Source: Phialocephala subalpina (Eukaryota > Ascomycota > Leotiomycetes > Helotiales > Mollisiaceae). From it: a stretch of 64,000 bases of DNA. Location: the NCBI GenBank assembly GCA_900073065.1, contig FJOG01000001.1:3520827-3584826 (forward strand). Direction: 5' to 3'. The translations under genes and the position numbers were made by a program. The notes under the pieces are model-generated. The model worked only from the letters and a program-made list of their open reading frames with translations. It was not told where the DNA came from and did not search any database. Each line of letters begins with the position of its first letter. The stretch's first letter is position 1. Shown one piece after another: positions 1-12,772 of the stretch.

Positions 1-2830
1 CTCTTCTCTTATCATACCACCATTAGAGCCAACTAGTTGACTCCTTTTCATCAAAAGTTTACTTTAACACTACCAACCGATTCCGCCAAAACACAAATGC
101 GTCTATATGCCTATCTTTAACTTTTAGTTAACCGCATTATATTACTCTGGCGTCAATTGCTTCACCCGGTACCAACTTCTTAAACCATATCCGAGTATTA
201 TCTATCGAAAGAAAAAGAAAAGCGAATATTCGCAACGTTTTATCGATTAACCCCAGTAAATACTAATCACTTAAATTCGTTAGCGCAAAAAAACTTATCT
301 AAATCTAAAAAAAATCAAAATTACGTCAATCAAACGGATTCTAAGAATAAAGCGTAATAGAATATCGCTACTTTAATATCTTTATTTAAAATGCGTAAAT
401 AATCTACTAAATTATTTATCTAATATATTTTCATTTTTACTAAGCGCGAAAGATTCCTCGCAATAAAGAACTTATCAAGTTTCACTTTCTCGTTTGCGAA
501 AACTCCTCGAGATATGAATTTATTGAAAATAAACTCTTATAATATTAATCTTTACTTTTATGCGAGTACTTTATACGTGGAATAATAATCTAAAAAGTCT
601 CCAACTTTCATTATAAGCAAAAGACAAATAGTAAAATCGATTAAACTATCTAGAAATTAATCGTTCCTATTTAATTAAAAGGGTTATATTCTCGCGCGAA
701 ATATTTATTTAACTTTATTTCTTTTTAAGTCTTACTACAAAAAAGTCGCGATATTATTAATATTTCGGTGTATTTTAATCCAATTCTATTTTCTAAGTTC
801 GAAAAAGTCGCTTTAATTAATATAATAATTAAAATATACATTTAATTTATCTCTCTTATAAATCCGATATTACGATAGATTTTAATTTCCTTATAAACCG
901 AAGTAAATAACCTTTTTAATACTTATTATAATTAGTATTAATTAGAAAGAGGAATCCAAATTATTTATAGCGCGCTATTATATAACAAAGCTCTATATAG
1001 CCATTAAACGCTTGCGAAGTTAATATTAATATAATTATCGATTAATAAATTAAAATGCCTTCTTTGCGAGCGAGTATAGTCTTTGCGAAGTGCTAAAGGT
1101 ACTATATGTATTTTGAGCGACCACTAAGCGTAAGCCCATATTTGCGATTACTCTTCTATTTATTAGAGAGTATCGGTTTGCGGCTATGTTCTTATGTGCC
1201 TATCCACTCATTGATTATCACGTTTTCATCGGGCGTCGAGGCGCAGCATCACTATTAGTCGCAATGTCAATCGCAGTTGCCACTTTCCCCTCACTTAGAT
1301 TTCTTGTGTCTTAATGCTCCCAGTAATTAAGCGCTTTTTATTCTTTATCTATTAATTTTGCCTTACTATCCAAATAACTTTCTAATAACTAAATCTCGGC
1401 CGAGGCTATAATAATTAGTATAATAATGCGGCGATTTCTAAGTTGTTTTCGAAGAAATAAATTCCCAAATCTTAAGCTATCTTTAAGTAAACACCTGCAA
1501 AAGCTACCGAATAATCTTCAAGTCTAAAACGCAATAAGGCCCGCGTTAACTTTATTTAATTAATTATCTCTTAAAATCAAAAATCATCTAAATAAATTCG
1601 GTAATTCAATTAAAGATAAAATGCATTAAACGCTATATATAATCGGGAGGATTAGAATTATATCGAGACTAATAATCGTATTTCTAAGCTTTAATATAAG
1701 CTCGCGGCAAATAGTAAAAGAGCAAATCAAATCAAGTGGAATTTTAAAAAGTTATCTCGGGTTTATAATAATAAATTATAATCGTTTACCCGGATATACT
1801 AAGATAATATCCTTAGGGAAATCAAATGATAATATCGATATAATTGCCTCCTATACCGATTTTACTTCCCGCAAATATACAGCTACGAATTATCTTAAAA
1901 AGGTAAAAAGCGCCATAGTTATTTATGCGGCTTATAACGGTATAAATACTAGAGAACAAAAGCAAGCTACGGCTAAGGGAATCCTTCGATGCGGGGAGAA
2001 CTTTTTTATTATAATAATTACTTATATCTTCCCCGGATATACTTAAGGGGTTTTTCCGAGTATAGCGAGATCTTTAGAATTCGAGTACGGAATTAATGCT
2101 TAGAGTGATAATAAGGATACGGATATAAATATAAATATAAATAACATGGAACTTAAGCAAATAAGCAAAGCCAGTATATCGATACCTAACTCCGATTCAA
2201 ATAATGCTTAGTTCTAAGATAAATTACAATTGGCTTTAGCGCTAAAAGAATTTAAAGTTAATAACAACGGAAACTTATTTGGGAGCTTAAGTCCTATACA
2301 CGGTAAAAGGAACCCATAATCTCAAGTCCAAAAAGCGGATAAAGTAAACTATACTAATTACTATATTTCAGATTATCTTAAGGATTTTTTAATCGATATA
2401 AAAATGAAAAATAAAAATTTAAAGCGAATTACGCTATAACTTATTCTCTCATTAGATTCTTAAGGTCAATTTCTAGACTACGCTCTATTACCGATTTCTA
2501 ATGCTCAATTAAATGCTTTCACTAAGAAATTCGCAAAAGAACTTCAAGATCTTACTAAAGTACTTAATGCGTTATCAAGCACAATTAGGATTAAGTTAAG
2601 GACGACCGTCGATATTATAGCTATAATAGCATTAAGTGGGAAAATCTTAGGCCAACTTATAAGTACATTAACATTTATAAAACGAGTTCACAGCGAAAAT
2701 TACTAAGAACTATAAATTATAACACTATAAAAACATTTAGAGAGGGATAACTTAAAATCGTGGATACACGATATTAAGACAGGCGAGGTCTATAGTCATT
2801 TAATAGCGGGTAGCCCTGGAATTAGATTCG
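1..2830. repeat. RIP-degraded AT-rich repeat
   Basis: This block is very AT-rich, lacks long open frames and changes sharply to ordinary composition near 2830. A decayed plus-strand reading frame can be followed from about 1830 to 2830. It is broken mostly by TAA and TAG, the stops expected when CAA, CAG and TGG codons suffer CpA-to-TpA change, which is the RIP signature. The relic frame runs without interruption into the ORF that starts at 2839. I do not recognise the ancestral protein and see no clear LTRs or terminal inverted repeats, so the repeat class is undetermined. The left end lies outside the window. Confidence 0.75.
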
Positions 2831-2838
2831 GCTACGTT

Positions 2839-3796
2839 ATGCCGATGGTGAATGTCTTGGAAGATTTGCGGGGACGCTTCCTTAGAACTTGGCAGATTTT
2901 CACACCGAACACAGACGACGTACGATCGAACATTCCCTCAAGGCGACCTCTTTTGCAGGACAATCAGGACACAGGTTATTATCACCGTGGTCCTTCCAGC
3001 GGAGTCACGGTCCCATCAATCTCCCCGTACGAGTACTCCCAACCCCCGAGTGGCTATCCTCCCGATCCACGCGCATACCAGCAAGATCCATACCGTCCTG
3101 CTCCAGGTCCTTACAGAGATGACCGCTGCTACCAGCAACATGACTACGGCAGAGGTGGCGGACAACAAATGGCATTCAACCAATCCGCTCCTCGACAGCG
3201 CACAGCAACCGCATGCAGATACTGCAGAAGACGCAAGGTAAGACTGAACGAGCACTTCAAGCGCAACATATCAATGTCCCCAAGCGAGTGGTACATTCTA
3301 CAGGCACCTTTCAAAACTAAATTTCAAGTTATTTGAAGCACAGAGCTAACTATCCTAGATCCGCTGTTCTGGCTTCGACCAAAACCCCGAGGGTCGTTGC
3401 TCAAATTGCCAACGCTTCCAGCAAGAATGCATCTTCACCCCTGTCTCCTCTCAAGCTCAAGCTTTCGTCCCAGCTCATGCAGTATACCCTGGCATGCGTA
3501 ATATGGGCGTTGGACGTCGACCGCGACCAATGGTATATCCACAAGGAACTCAGTTGTTTGGAGCGCAAGGACAACCACTAGGACCTATTCCTCCTCCCCA
3601 ACAAGGCTATCCTTACGACTACCCCGCACCATCTCCAACTGGATCTTACAGCTCTTATTCCGACGACCGTGGCTCACAACCTCCACCACACGAGTCGCGC
3701 AAACGCCCTCAGCAAGACCCGCATACTGGCATTCTTCCTCTTCCGATCCCAGGCCAGCCACCATATGCACGAACAGATAGCGCCAACCGACGTTAA
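2839..3796 (+). pseudogene. Zn2Cys6 transcription factor, truncated
   Basis: Two exons can be joined. Exon 1 runs from 2839 to 3237 and exon 2 from 3359 to 3796, with an intron at 3238-3358 (GTAAGA...CCTAG). Splicing restores a Zn(II)2Cys6 binuclear cluster: CRYCRRRK from exon 1, then IRC and a CxxC...C run from exon 2. This is the DNA-binding domain of fungal nuclear regulators. A Pro/Tyr/Gln-rich segment precedes it and a Pro-rich segment follows. A TAA at 3794-3796 ends the frame, but coding-like sequence (AVEDDLRLPPVTS) continues in the same frame, so this is probably a nonsense mutation (CAA to TAA). The 5' end fuses directly to the RIP-degraded repeat, so the native start looks lost. 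It could be a solo DNA-binding fragment, but a broken gene is more likely. Confidence 0.65.
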
Positions 3797-3839
3797 GCTG
3801 TTGAAGATGATCTCCGCCTTCCGCCCGTCACATCACTTG

Positions 3840-3882
3840 GTTCTCTTCAGACATTTCTCGCAGAGAAATGTCTGAAGAGAAC
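3840..3882. repeat. Perfect 20-bp inverted repeat, 3-nt loop
   Basis: The arms at 3840-3859 and 3863-3882 are exact reverse complements, separated by GCA. The hairpin lies just 3' of the premature stop of the Zn2Cys6 gene, in its decayed coding frame. No terminator or element function is evident. Confidence 0.85.
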
Positions 3883-4275
3883 GATACCGAATCTCTCTCT
3901 GGCTATCCTTGTGGTGTGAGCTATTGCTGCTGACCTGCGGTGCTCGTATCTGCAAGTCTGGCATATGGGCATGAGGAGGCACTGGTTGCGACATTGTGGA
4001 GAGGATGTAAGGCGTCTTTTCGTTCATTGTGAATCGATAGTACCGTTCCCGAATATGCTCAGGTGTATTCTGCTTATATCATCGACTATTCCATCTGCTG
4101 TACCTTGAGAGAATTGTTTGTTATTGGCAGGAAAGAGTAAATATGTGCCTGTTTTAGACAAACGAGATATAATGAAGCTATACGCCTGTTGATGGTGGTT
4201 CCAACTTTCAGAAAGCAGACGCAACTTATTGACATCATTTCAAAGAAAACGTCCTTAAGCTTGGATAGCAAAGAC

Positions 4276-5183
4276 TTAGCCATCTTCCTCAAAGGTGGGT
4301 TCCAAGGGCCATTCATCATCAACGCTACTATCTCTTACTCTAGCTCCAATCATTTCTCTTGTCTCAACATAAGCCTCACTTTCTTCCAACTCAATCGGTG
4401 TAACTGGCTCCGGAATCCTCAAAGGCGACAATCTTGGTGACAGCAATTTGCGGCGGTCGATGCGCATATGTCCTGCCATCGGTATTGCCTGGACCATGTC
4501 GCTCTGATACTGCTGCAGCTTCTCCCTGACCTCTGAATTTTGCCGGATGTCAAGCGGCTCGTCAGACAGTGAGACAGAAAAGAGAGTCGTACATTGGGAC
4601 TCTGCCCTTATATTTATAGACTAAGGGATTATACTTCCCCGCCGGCATCGACAAGCTAACATCTGAATGCGACGGATGCGTGACAGCCTCGCTATGGTAT
4701 GCGACAAGAGGTCCGGGATCTGTCCCAGCTGAGTTGGTGCGGCTGTCGCTCGTAAGGTTGGGTTGGATGGGGTGCGTCTCGTACGAGAGGTTTATGTCTT
4801 CGTAGGAGGGGAAGTAGCCGCTGCAGGTTAACATATTGTCAGCCAAATGAATATGTTGAGCCTTGTAGTCTCCAGGATCGCGGGAAAAGAAGAGAAGAGG
4901 ATATATACCAACCCGGAAAGTCTGTCCCTGGAGGTCAGAGCCCCTGGAGGCGTGTTTGCTGAGCCGCTCTGTCGTCGTCCATGGAGGTCAATCGTAATCG
5001 GTCTGCTGCGTGGAATGGATGATATATCAGCAAGATTTGGTGTATCTGGCATCGGATTTAATACTCGTAAGGTTAGTATGCAATATTGTTCTAGGATCTT
5101 GCAAACTACCGGTTTTAGCACCGCGTACCTGGGCTTGCTGATGCTGTGGAATTTTTCCGTAGTAGTGAGGATGGGTAATCCAT
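4276..5183 (-). CDS. Putative four-exon gene, unknown function
   Basis: A multi-exon minus-strand gene can be assembled. Exon 1 is 5129-5183 (MDYPSSLL...), exon 2 is 5063-4913, exon 3 starts at 4820, and a last exon ends at the stop at 4276. Intron 1 has GTACGC, a CTAAC branch site and an AG that restores the frame. Intron 2 uses a weaker GTTGGT donor and CTGCAG. The third junction, near 4630-4560, is uncertain. The product is Ser/Pro/Thr-rich and probably disordered, with a charged C-terminus (PIELEESEAYVETREM). I recognise no domain. Exon 1 is also open in another frame, so the start is doubtful, and this may be a decaying gene among its broken neighbours. Confidence 0.4.
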
Positions 5184-5393
5184 GGACGTGGCAGGTGAGA
5201 TCCTCATAACTGAAGGCGGTCGTGTACGGACGGGTCGTGAGGATGAGGTACTGCTCCTTTCGAGACTTCTCTTATGTGCAATCCTCGAGTCTTATGGCAA
5301 AGAGACACTCGAGTCTGCACGCGACCAGTTTCTTGATCTCGCGGAGAAGCAGGACGGCGTCTGCAGGGAGGTTGGAGGCGGTTTCTGGATGAG

Positions 5394-5460
5394 GTTGAAT
5401 GCCGTTTGTGGAGAAGATGAATGCCGTTTGTAGAGAGGTTGGATGCCGCTTGTGGAGAAG
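5394..5460. repeat. Short tandem repeat, about 22 bp x 3
   Basis: Three imperfect copies of a unit built on GAATGCCGTTTGTGGAGA lie head to tail just upstream of the TPR relic. No function is evident. Confidence 0.6.
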
Positions 5461-5503
5461 GTGAACATCATTCAGACGTGAAGTCCGGATTTTGAAGTAG
5501 ACC

Positions 5504-7571
5504 GTGCGACGATGTAGCTTCTGGCGTAGCAGCCGGAATAAGGATCAAGCAACGTTTGAGACACATGAAGTCAACACTCTGTCACTCCTAGCGTGGTGCG
5601 AGAGACTTCCGTATCTTCAATGTGTTGCTGATCGACTCTGGCAGCGAGCTTGTCACGTTTGGCTCTGGAATTCATGGAAAAATTGGATGACGGTTTCTTC
5701 CGGATTCGAGCGACTGGTTGAGTTGGACATCTGGACGAATCACCCTGATATATTGGTTCCTAACGATGATGCCACTCGACTCCTGCAGGCAGAAGCAGAG
5801 ATCGTGGAGGCCAACGAGAAAAACAAGTACGGTAAGAGCTCTGGCAGCTGGACGGTAACCTGAGTCTGCGATACGCAAACTTTATCCGGATTCTCGAGAA
5901 AGAACTTGGGAGTCGGGTTCATCTCCACGCTGTTACTGCAGCCGGCGAGAACGATGAAATGTCAGGAGTCTGCCAGGCCAATATTTCTGTTGCCTTGAAC
6001 TTTATGGCAGGGCGCGTTGGATCCTCCAACAAGGATGAAACCTTGTCTGAAGCCATGGCAAAAATACAAGAGGTATTGGATGAAGATGATGGAAACCCAA
6101 GATACTATGAGCGTTTGGGGCATTTTTACAGTCGACTAGACAAGGAAGATGAAGCCCTCAAAACCTGGGAAAGGGCAATTGCCCTGGATCATGACCATGA
6201 GACGTGCTGCCGGGAAGAATATTACCAGCTGAAAGTTTATACGCTCACGAGGAAGGATTACGGATGCACCACACCGGATCATGATGCAGCAATAGCAGTC
6301 CTCAAGCAAGCTATCAAAGATGATCCGGAAAATGCCAGTTCCCGGTGGTTTCATCAGATGGCAACCATGTACAAAGAGAAAGGCGATCTTGAGGGAGCTC
6401 GCCGAACTTACCGAGCCGACATGGAGTTCGATCCAAGCTGGAATTCTCAGTGGGAAGACCTTGCCGATACGTATATTGACAAGGAACTCTTTGAAGAGAC
6501 GAGACAATTCAACTGGCGTGGCTACTGCGATGCACTAATTGAAGCTACGATATTGGATCCATCTCGAGCCTATTCTCACTGGGACTGTACTGTTTCAAAG
6601 GCAAACAAATTGAAGGAATACCAACACTTCGAACTAGCAGTGGAAATCTTTGAATACGGGATCGAAACAAGCTCCCAACAGAAAAACAAAGCCGCCGCCA
6701 AAGCACGAGCAAATTTTGAATTCGCACTGGGAGAGACATTCTGTGCCATGGCGAAATGGGAAGCAGCCGTTTCATCCCTCGAAGATTTCTTCAAACACAC
6801 AAAAGGAGAACCTGAGAGGTATAAATACAACTCTCTCGGCGCCGCTTACATCTCTACTGGTCGATACGAGCAATCTCTCGCAGTTTATAACAAGGCAGTC
6901 GAAGAAGACCCTGAATCCTCGGGCAAACACGCATCAGTTGGAGAGATCTACCTCATTTCTGGTATGCCATCGAAAGCTCTCACGCCATATAAGACAGCAA
7001 TCCGTTTGCAGGAGGCTTTTGCAGTAAAGAGTAAGGGGCGGAGAAACAACCCAACTGCTTTTGATCAATGTGTCAGAGATTGGTACATAGATCTGGGGAT
7101 GACTTATGAGCGTCTAGAGAGGAAAGAACAGGCACTGGCGTGTTATCAGAAAGCTCGTCATCATGCGGAGGAACTAATGGGGAAATTGATTGTGAGGCGG
7201 GGTGAGGAGTTAGCTTTGAAGGGGACTTCCTGCATCGTACTGAGGGCAGGCATTGGTTGAAGTTGGGCTGGCTGTATGAGCGACTGGATCCTCGTGTTAA
7301 GAGGGTAGAAGATGCTTATGATGAGAAGGCTGTATGGGGTTTTAAAACCACTGTTCATGCGGAAGATGACTTTCTGGAAGAGACGGAGTGTGCGGGGGCT
7401 GAGGAGGCACTTGCTAGGGTGAAGCGTGGAGAAGCGTGGGTGCTTCCTAGTGAGGAGGTTGAGAGAGGGTTGAGGGATAGAGCCAGAGCGATGACTTTTA
7501 GGAATAATTGGGGCGTGAACTTAGAGCGGAGGAAGAAGAGAACGAAGCAATGCATGATGCGAGGTCATTGA
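5504..7571 (+). pseudogene. TPR-repeat protein, frameshifted
   Basis: Three reading-frame segments read as one protein: 5504-5863, about 5836-7260, and about 7225-7571. The first frame passes to the second near 5830-5840. The second passes to the third at a GGGG run near 7222, where a one-base change would restore continuity into GRHWLKLGWLYERL. The middle part holds several tetratricopeptide repeats, recognisable from phrases such as YYERLGHFYSRLDKEDEAL and YNSLGAAYISTGRYEQSLAVY. TPRs are protein-interaction scaffolds, and long TPR arrays of this style occur in fungal STAND/NLR receptors. No NACHT or NB-ARC domain precedes it here. An intron could explain the first junction (a GTAAGA lies there), but the homopolymer junction looks like an indel or a sequencing error. 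Confidence 0.6.
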
Positions 7572-9159
7572 CGATTGTATAAGCCTAAGAGCTAATAATT
7601 GCAAATCTATTCAGATCCTTTCCTATAGCTTCCTCTCTTTGCGGGTTTTGTGTACTCTGCAGTGCCAACGTTCATACGAGCATCTGATTAGCAATATCCG
7701 CGGAAAACCCCTCGTCTTTCTACTTTCCTTCTCTTGACAACCGCAAGATTCTGCTCTTTGTCTTTCAGCATTCTCCTATGCACCTTCGTATTTTGAATGT
7801 ACCGCTCCCTGCAGGAGGCAGGGACATTTTATCTCCTTTGCAAAAGTAAGAAGCGAATGAGCGACAGAGGACATTCATAGTGAGAATATTGGACTAGTTG
7901 CCAGCAACGGAGAACTTTCTCTCTTGCAGATTGAAGTCGTCCCGATACAGTGATAGCGCGCTGATGGGTTGCGGCTTGAGGCGTAACGACTCTTTGAGAA
8001 AGTTGGAGGATAATTCTGAGAGCGAGGTGGGAGTAGGATACCGAATAACAGAAGATGCCGATGTTCCTGGTTGAGTCAAACATCGTTTGAGTTTGAGGTC
8101 GCAGAGAAGAGAGCACAGAGGGAGTTGGAACAAGCGAAGGTAAGAAAGGAGGGGAGGGTCAAAAACCGACGGTGGACAGAGGAACTGCACACAGTCGGCA
8201 GGAGTTCCAGGCTTGATAATAGCGACAGGGCAAACGCCAAAGAGGGGTACATTTGAGGAATGCAGTTGTTGTCAACTTTGATGAATGACAAAAACATCGG
8301 ATGATACTCAAGCTGGACAAAAGCACTTTTTCACGGAAGGGTTTCCTCTCTTCACGGGAGTGTTTTATCTCTTTGCGGATCTCTTTCGACTGATGTGCAG
8401 TGGACAATGTTTGTATTTACCATCCAAGACATCGCTGGTCCACTGGATATGCTTGTATGTCGATGCTTTGAACGCTGTTCGAGAGACGAGTAGAAGACCA
8501 GTTGCCGAATGGCATTAATGCAAGAGTTCCGCGAGTTGAGGTTGAGTCGTGGTCAAGGCCTTGGTTGGAGGGGTTAATCTTTTTGGCATTTCTTGATTCT
8601 GTCCCCTCAAAGATTGCGGCAGTTGAAATTGTTGGAATAGCGGAAGATCTTGGTATTCATGAGGGCGACTGGCTACTGGCTGCTTAAAGGCCTTTCATAC
8701 GGAGGACTTTTTGACATATTTGACTTGGCCGGTTTTCTCTGCTGGTGTTGGCCTTGCACCTTGTGACTTTAGCTGGTGGTGCGGTATCCAACTAGGGAGC
8801 GTGTTGCGGCCTCAGGCACTCAGCCTCAAGTCTTACCCTTGCAACTTCACGCGATCGCGTCAGGAACTCTGCAGCAAAATGGCCGATTCTTGACCGGAAC
8901 TCCAAGCGCTCTCGACTGGCGCTGCCTCGACCAAAGTCTAGCCTTACCCGCGAAAGTTTTGCTCTGCACGACTGTGGTAGGCATAGGAAAATACCAAGTC
9001 AAGGAGGGAAGCCCTAGGAAGGCCAATCTTATTACTAAGAGTGCAATTCTTCACGAAGTACACTCTTACACCCAAGGTGTAGGCGGATTGCAGGGGGGGT
9101 TTAACCGCTTCCCGATTCGGCATTCTATTATAGCTACCCGTACTCAAAACTACGACTTG
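7572..9159. other. No recognisable gene
   Basis: Only short, unrelated open frames occur on either strand. A minus-strand frame around 8690-8440 stays open for about 80 codons, with a possible splice donor at its end, but it has no recognisable motif. I call nothing here. Confidence 0.5.
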
Positions 9160-9330
9160 AATTCTAATCGCAACTATAGACTTAAAAATTAAACAACTAC
9201 TCGAATTTGAAATATATAATAGAATTAATTAAGCGTTATTTATGCATCTACTTTGCGATTAAATCGGCTTAATAATTATTAATATATTAGCTAATATATT
9301 TGCGTAACAGTTTTGATGTTCCTATACGTA
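9160..9330. repeat. Short AT-rich island, probable repeat relic
   Basis: About 170 bp is strongly AT-rich with sharp edges, unlike its flanks and like the RIP-affected blocks at the window ends. It lies about 150 bp upstream of the LIS1 start codon. It carries no coding or terminal-repeat signal. Confidence 0.45.
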
Positions 9331-9476
9331 AGCGCGCTAAACTCAATTAGGGTTTACTCCTATCACGTGAAGGGGCGCGCCATCAGAAAGGGCCCACGAA
9401 TAAAGGATACTCTTGGTAATAAGATTGTAAGAAGGCCCTCCCAGCGCCTCTGTAATTTCACAACCCGCCAGACAAC

Positions 9477-10946
9477 ATGAGTCGGATATTGCCGAGTCGG
9501 CAAGCTGAAGAACTGTGTGTACATTCCTGGGGTTAGAGATACGGGGTGAGGACCAGGTCTAAGCTAACACAACATTTCTAGTCACAAGTCCATCATAGCA
9601 TACTTGTCAGCGAACAGCCTCCCAAATACTGCCGCCGCACTTAGGACAGAGTTGAACCTCGGGGAAGATGTTTTTGATGCAGCCACGGCAAAAAAATACG
9701 AGACATTGTTGGAGAGGAAATGGACCAGCGTCACCCGCCTACAAAAGAAGGCAAGCCTTTCCCAGCCCAACTGTTCTCGTCACGTCCTTTAACTAGTATC
9801 ATGCTGTAGATAATGGACCTCGAATCAAGGCTCTCTACATTACAATCCGAGCTCGACAGCGCCACCCCTTCCTCTCTGTCCAGGCGTAACCAAGATCCGA
9901 CCTCCTGGCTTCCCAGTAAGCCTGCCCGATATACTCTGGAATCACACCAATACGAAATTTCCTGTATCGCATTCCATCCAGTCTATTCCACCATTGCGTC
10001 CGGTGACCAAGGCTCTACCATTAAGATATGGGACTGGGAACTCGGCGAACTAGAGAGAACAATCAAGGGCCATACCAATGCAATCACCGGTATCGACTAT
10101 GGTGGTCCTAAAGGTCATACCCTTCTGGCCTCTTGTAGTTTAGACCTGACTATCAAATTGTGGGATCCGGTAGATGGATATAAGAATACTCGGACACTGT
10201 CAGGCCATGACCATACCGTCAGTGCTGTCCGCTTCATGCCATCTGGGGACATGCTTGTTAGCGCCAGTAGGGATACGACCTTGAGAATATGGGACGTCAC
10301 CACTGGATACTGCGTGAAGACGATACGCGGGCATTCAGATTGGGTTCGTGATATTTGTCCCTCTCCTGACGAATCTTTCGTTCTCTCGACCGGGGATGAC
10401 CAGACCGTCCGGTTATGGAATATTTCCGGATCACGATCAGAAAACAAGTTGGTAATGTTCGGTCACGAGAACTTTATCGAATGCTGCATCTTTGCGCCGC
10501 CATCCTCGTACCAGTACCTAGCATCCCTGGCCGGATTGCAGAAGCCGCCACCGACAAGCAGCACATCAGAATTCATGGCCACCGGGTCGCGAGACAAGAC
10601 CATCAAGCTGTGGGATATGCGGGGCACATGTTTCAAGACACTGATTGGCCATGACAACTGGGTGCGGGCTCTTGTTTTCCACCCCGGCGGCAAGTATCTC
10701 CTTTCTGTGGCAGACGACAAGGCACTACGTTGCTGGGATCTAAGCCAAGACGGCAAGTGTGTCAAGGAGCTACCGAATCTGCATGGTCATTTCATCTCTT
10801 GCCTGAGATGGGCTCCGGTAATTGTGAAGGATAGGGATAGAGCTCCATCCAACGGTGAGGCTGGAGGAGGTCCACCAGAGGTGCAGATTCGCTGTGTGAT
10901 TGCCACCGGAAGCGTTGATATGAGCCTGAAGATATTTGCAAGGTAG
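9477..10946 (+). CDS. nudF: LIS1/NudF/PAC1 dynein regulator
   Basis: The exons are 9477-9514, 9582-9750 and 9810-10946, giving 447 aa, the usual fungal LIS1 length. The N-terminus ([20 protein letters not shown]) is a LisH dimerisation motif. A short coiled coil ([10 protein letters not shown]) follows, then a seven-bladed WD40 propeller with repeated GH...IKLWD units. LIS1 binds the cytoplasmic dynein motor domain and, with NudE, supports nuclear migration and hyphal growth. Intron 1 is GT-AG (GTGTGT...TTCTAG). Intron 2, at 9751-9809, is GC-AG (GCAAGC...CTGTAG), and splicing there gives exactly the family sequence [12 protein letters not shown]. No defect is seen. Confidence 0.93.
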
Positions 10947-11559
10947 TCGTGCAAGATTCGGTCTATAGGCAGGCCCTGATATTACTGTTCGTGTTTCTCC
11001 AGAGACCTTGGAGAAAGTGGCATGGCCACCAGTAGCTGCTTCACGGACCGACTGAAGCATATAAAACGAGGGCACAAAATTATAAGAAAACAAGCTGCCC
11101 CGCTGCACAAACAAGGACCAGAGTAGCGGCACAGGGACTTACGATGATAATGTTGATGAACAGCGTCCCTTTTAAATGATCATCCATCTGCAGTAGCTTT
11201 GGAGTTTGGGTGATAGATGGGTTGCATCTCAGGCGCTAGAAGACATGACCAGCTCAGATTGGCAAATCTGCATTTTCACAAATGGTGTTGGTGCCTTGGG
11301 TTCGGTCTTTCAGATACCAGACCCTGCAAGCAGACCTAGGGGCAAAAGGTCTCTTGGTCATTCATTGAGTCCAACAATTTGCCCCAGACAGTGATGATTC
11401 GTCTGGATTTTCTCTTCTGGTTGGTTGTGGTTGACCAAGTTCCGGAATGCACATCTCTTTTCTGTATTACAGGTCTTGAACATGCAACAATGCTGCCCCA
11501 TTCCCTGATACAAACTGATGGCAATAAGGAATGCCGTCGCCTCGGATGGTCACCTCAGA

Positions 11560-12448
11560 GCGGTTATTTTCTATGCCCTGTGCCGCTGTGCGTATGCAAT
11601 CTGGTGCCTTCGCTTCAGGCGTGCTTCTTGGCAGTGTCGGATCGCGAGTGGGCTCCTCTCCATAGCGTATGTCTCTCTAAGGAGCCTAAGGTTTTAGAAA
11701 CACTTCTATGAAACGGAGCCAAAGTTGACGAACCAAACATCAAGCGAATACTGCACTCAATATTGTCTCCCTCCTGCATGACAACGAGGAATTCCTCGAT
11801 ATCCTGTTCAACTTCGGCGCGAACATCAATGCAGTCAACCACCGCAGCGAGACATCGCTGCACCGAGCATCACTTTGTGACAACGTTCACACTGCTCGGT
11901 GGTTGATCAAACATGGTGTGGACATCAATCACGCCGATAACATGGGCTGCACTGCCGTTCAACGATGTACTCGTAGTAGCAGTCACAATAGCTTGACTGT
12001 GATTTTAGAGTCTGGCTGTCACACTGATTCTCAAGCCAACGATGGAATGACGATTTTGCATGCAGCAGCTTCATTTGGAGACCTGGAAACTTTGAGGATT
12101 CTCTGCAAAGCTAGCCTCGATTTCGTCGATGTTGAACTCCAAGATGCCAAAGGCATGCGCGCAATCGAGGTCTTCAACAATTTGAGACACGAGAGTATGG
12201 AGGAGGACGATGCGGCTCGTTTTATATCCATGAACATGTTTGAGACGCTGGTGGCCAGGGTGAAGAATTCAGCCCATCGTCCAGAAATATGCTCGCCGCA
12301 AGTTTCTGAGAAGTCTGAGCTAGAGACCGACGAGTTCTTTGACGCAGCTGAAAAACTGGAATCAGGCACGGTGTCTTTGGTCAACTTTATATCTTCTTTG
12401 CCTATCTTTGGTGAATGTCAGGAGGGTCCTATAGTTGATGAGCTATGA
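11560..12448 (+). pseudogene. Ankyrin-repeat protein relic
   Basis: Ankyrin-type repeats can be read on the plus strand. The first (WAPLHSVCLSKEPKVLETLL) is followed by a TGA at about 11709, then NGAKVDEPN in the same frame. A frameshift near 11745 leads into a long frame, NTALNIVSLLHDNEEFLDIL, which runs to the stop at 12446-12448. The long frame holds at least three repeats, including SLHRASLCDNVHTARWLIKHG and TILHAAASFGDLETLRIL. The C-terminal ~80 residues are acidic and unrecognised. With one stop and one frameshift it is probably dead, although an unseen intron could bridge part of this. No effector domain is visible upstream. Confidence 0.6.
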
Positions 12449-12772
12449 AATAACGACTGATGTTTGGGCTTTATTTTACACCATAGGAGCAAAGGAGTTC
12501 GACTCCAAGCAGCTGCGGAACGTGCGAGGGTTTCATCGCTATCCGAGATCTGAATCTGAAATCATATAAGAGAACCCAATATTTAGGAATCACCATATGA
12601 ATGAGTCTCATTCGCAGAGGGCATTCTGTGCCTTGCGTTGAAAAGTTATCCTCAAAAATGGAGCGAAAGGGACAGAGTGCGGGAGAAGATATGTTTTGCT
12701 ATTGCCGGACGGGAAGGCCAAGCGAAGCCTTCAACGTAATACCGTGACATAATTCGATATAGTAAACGCCAT

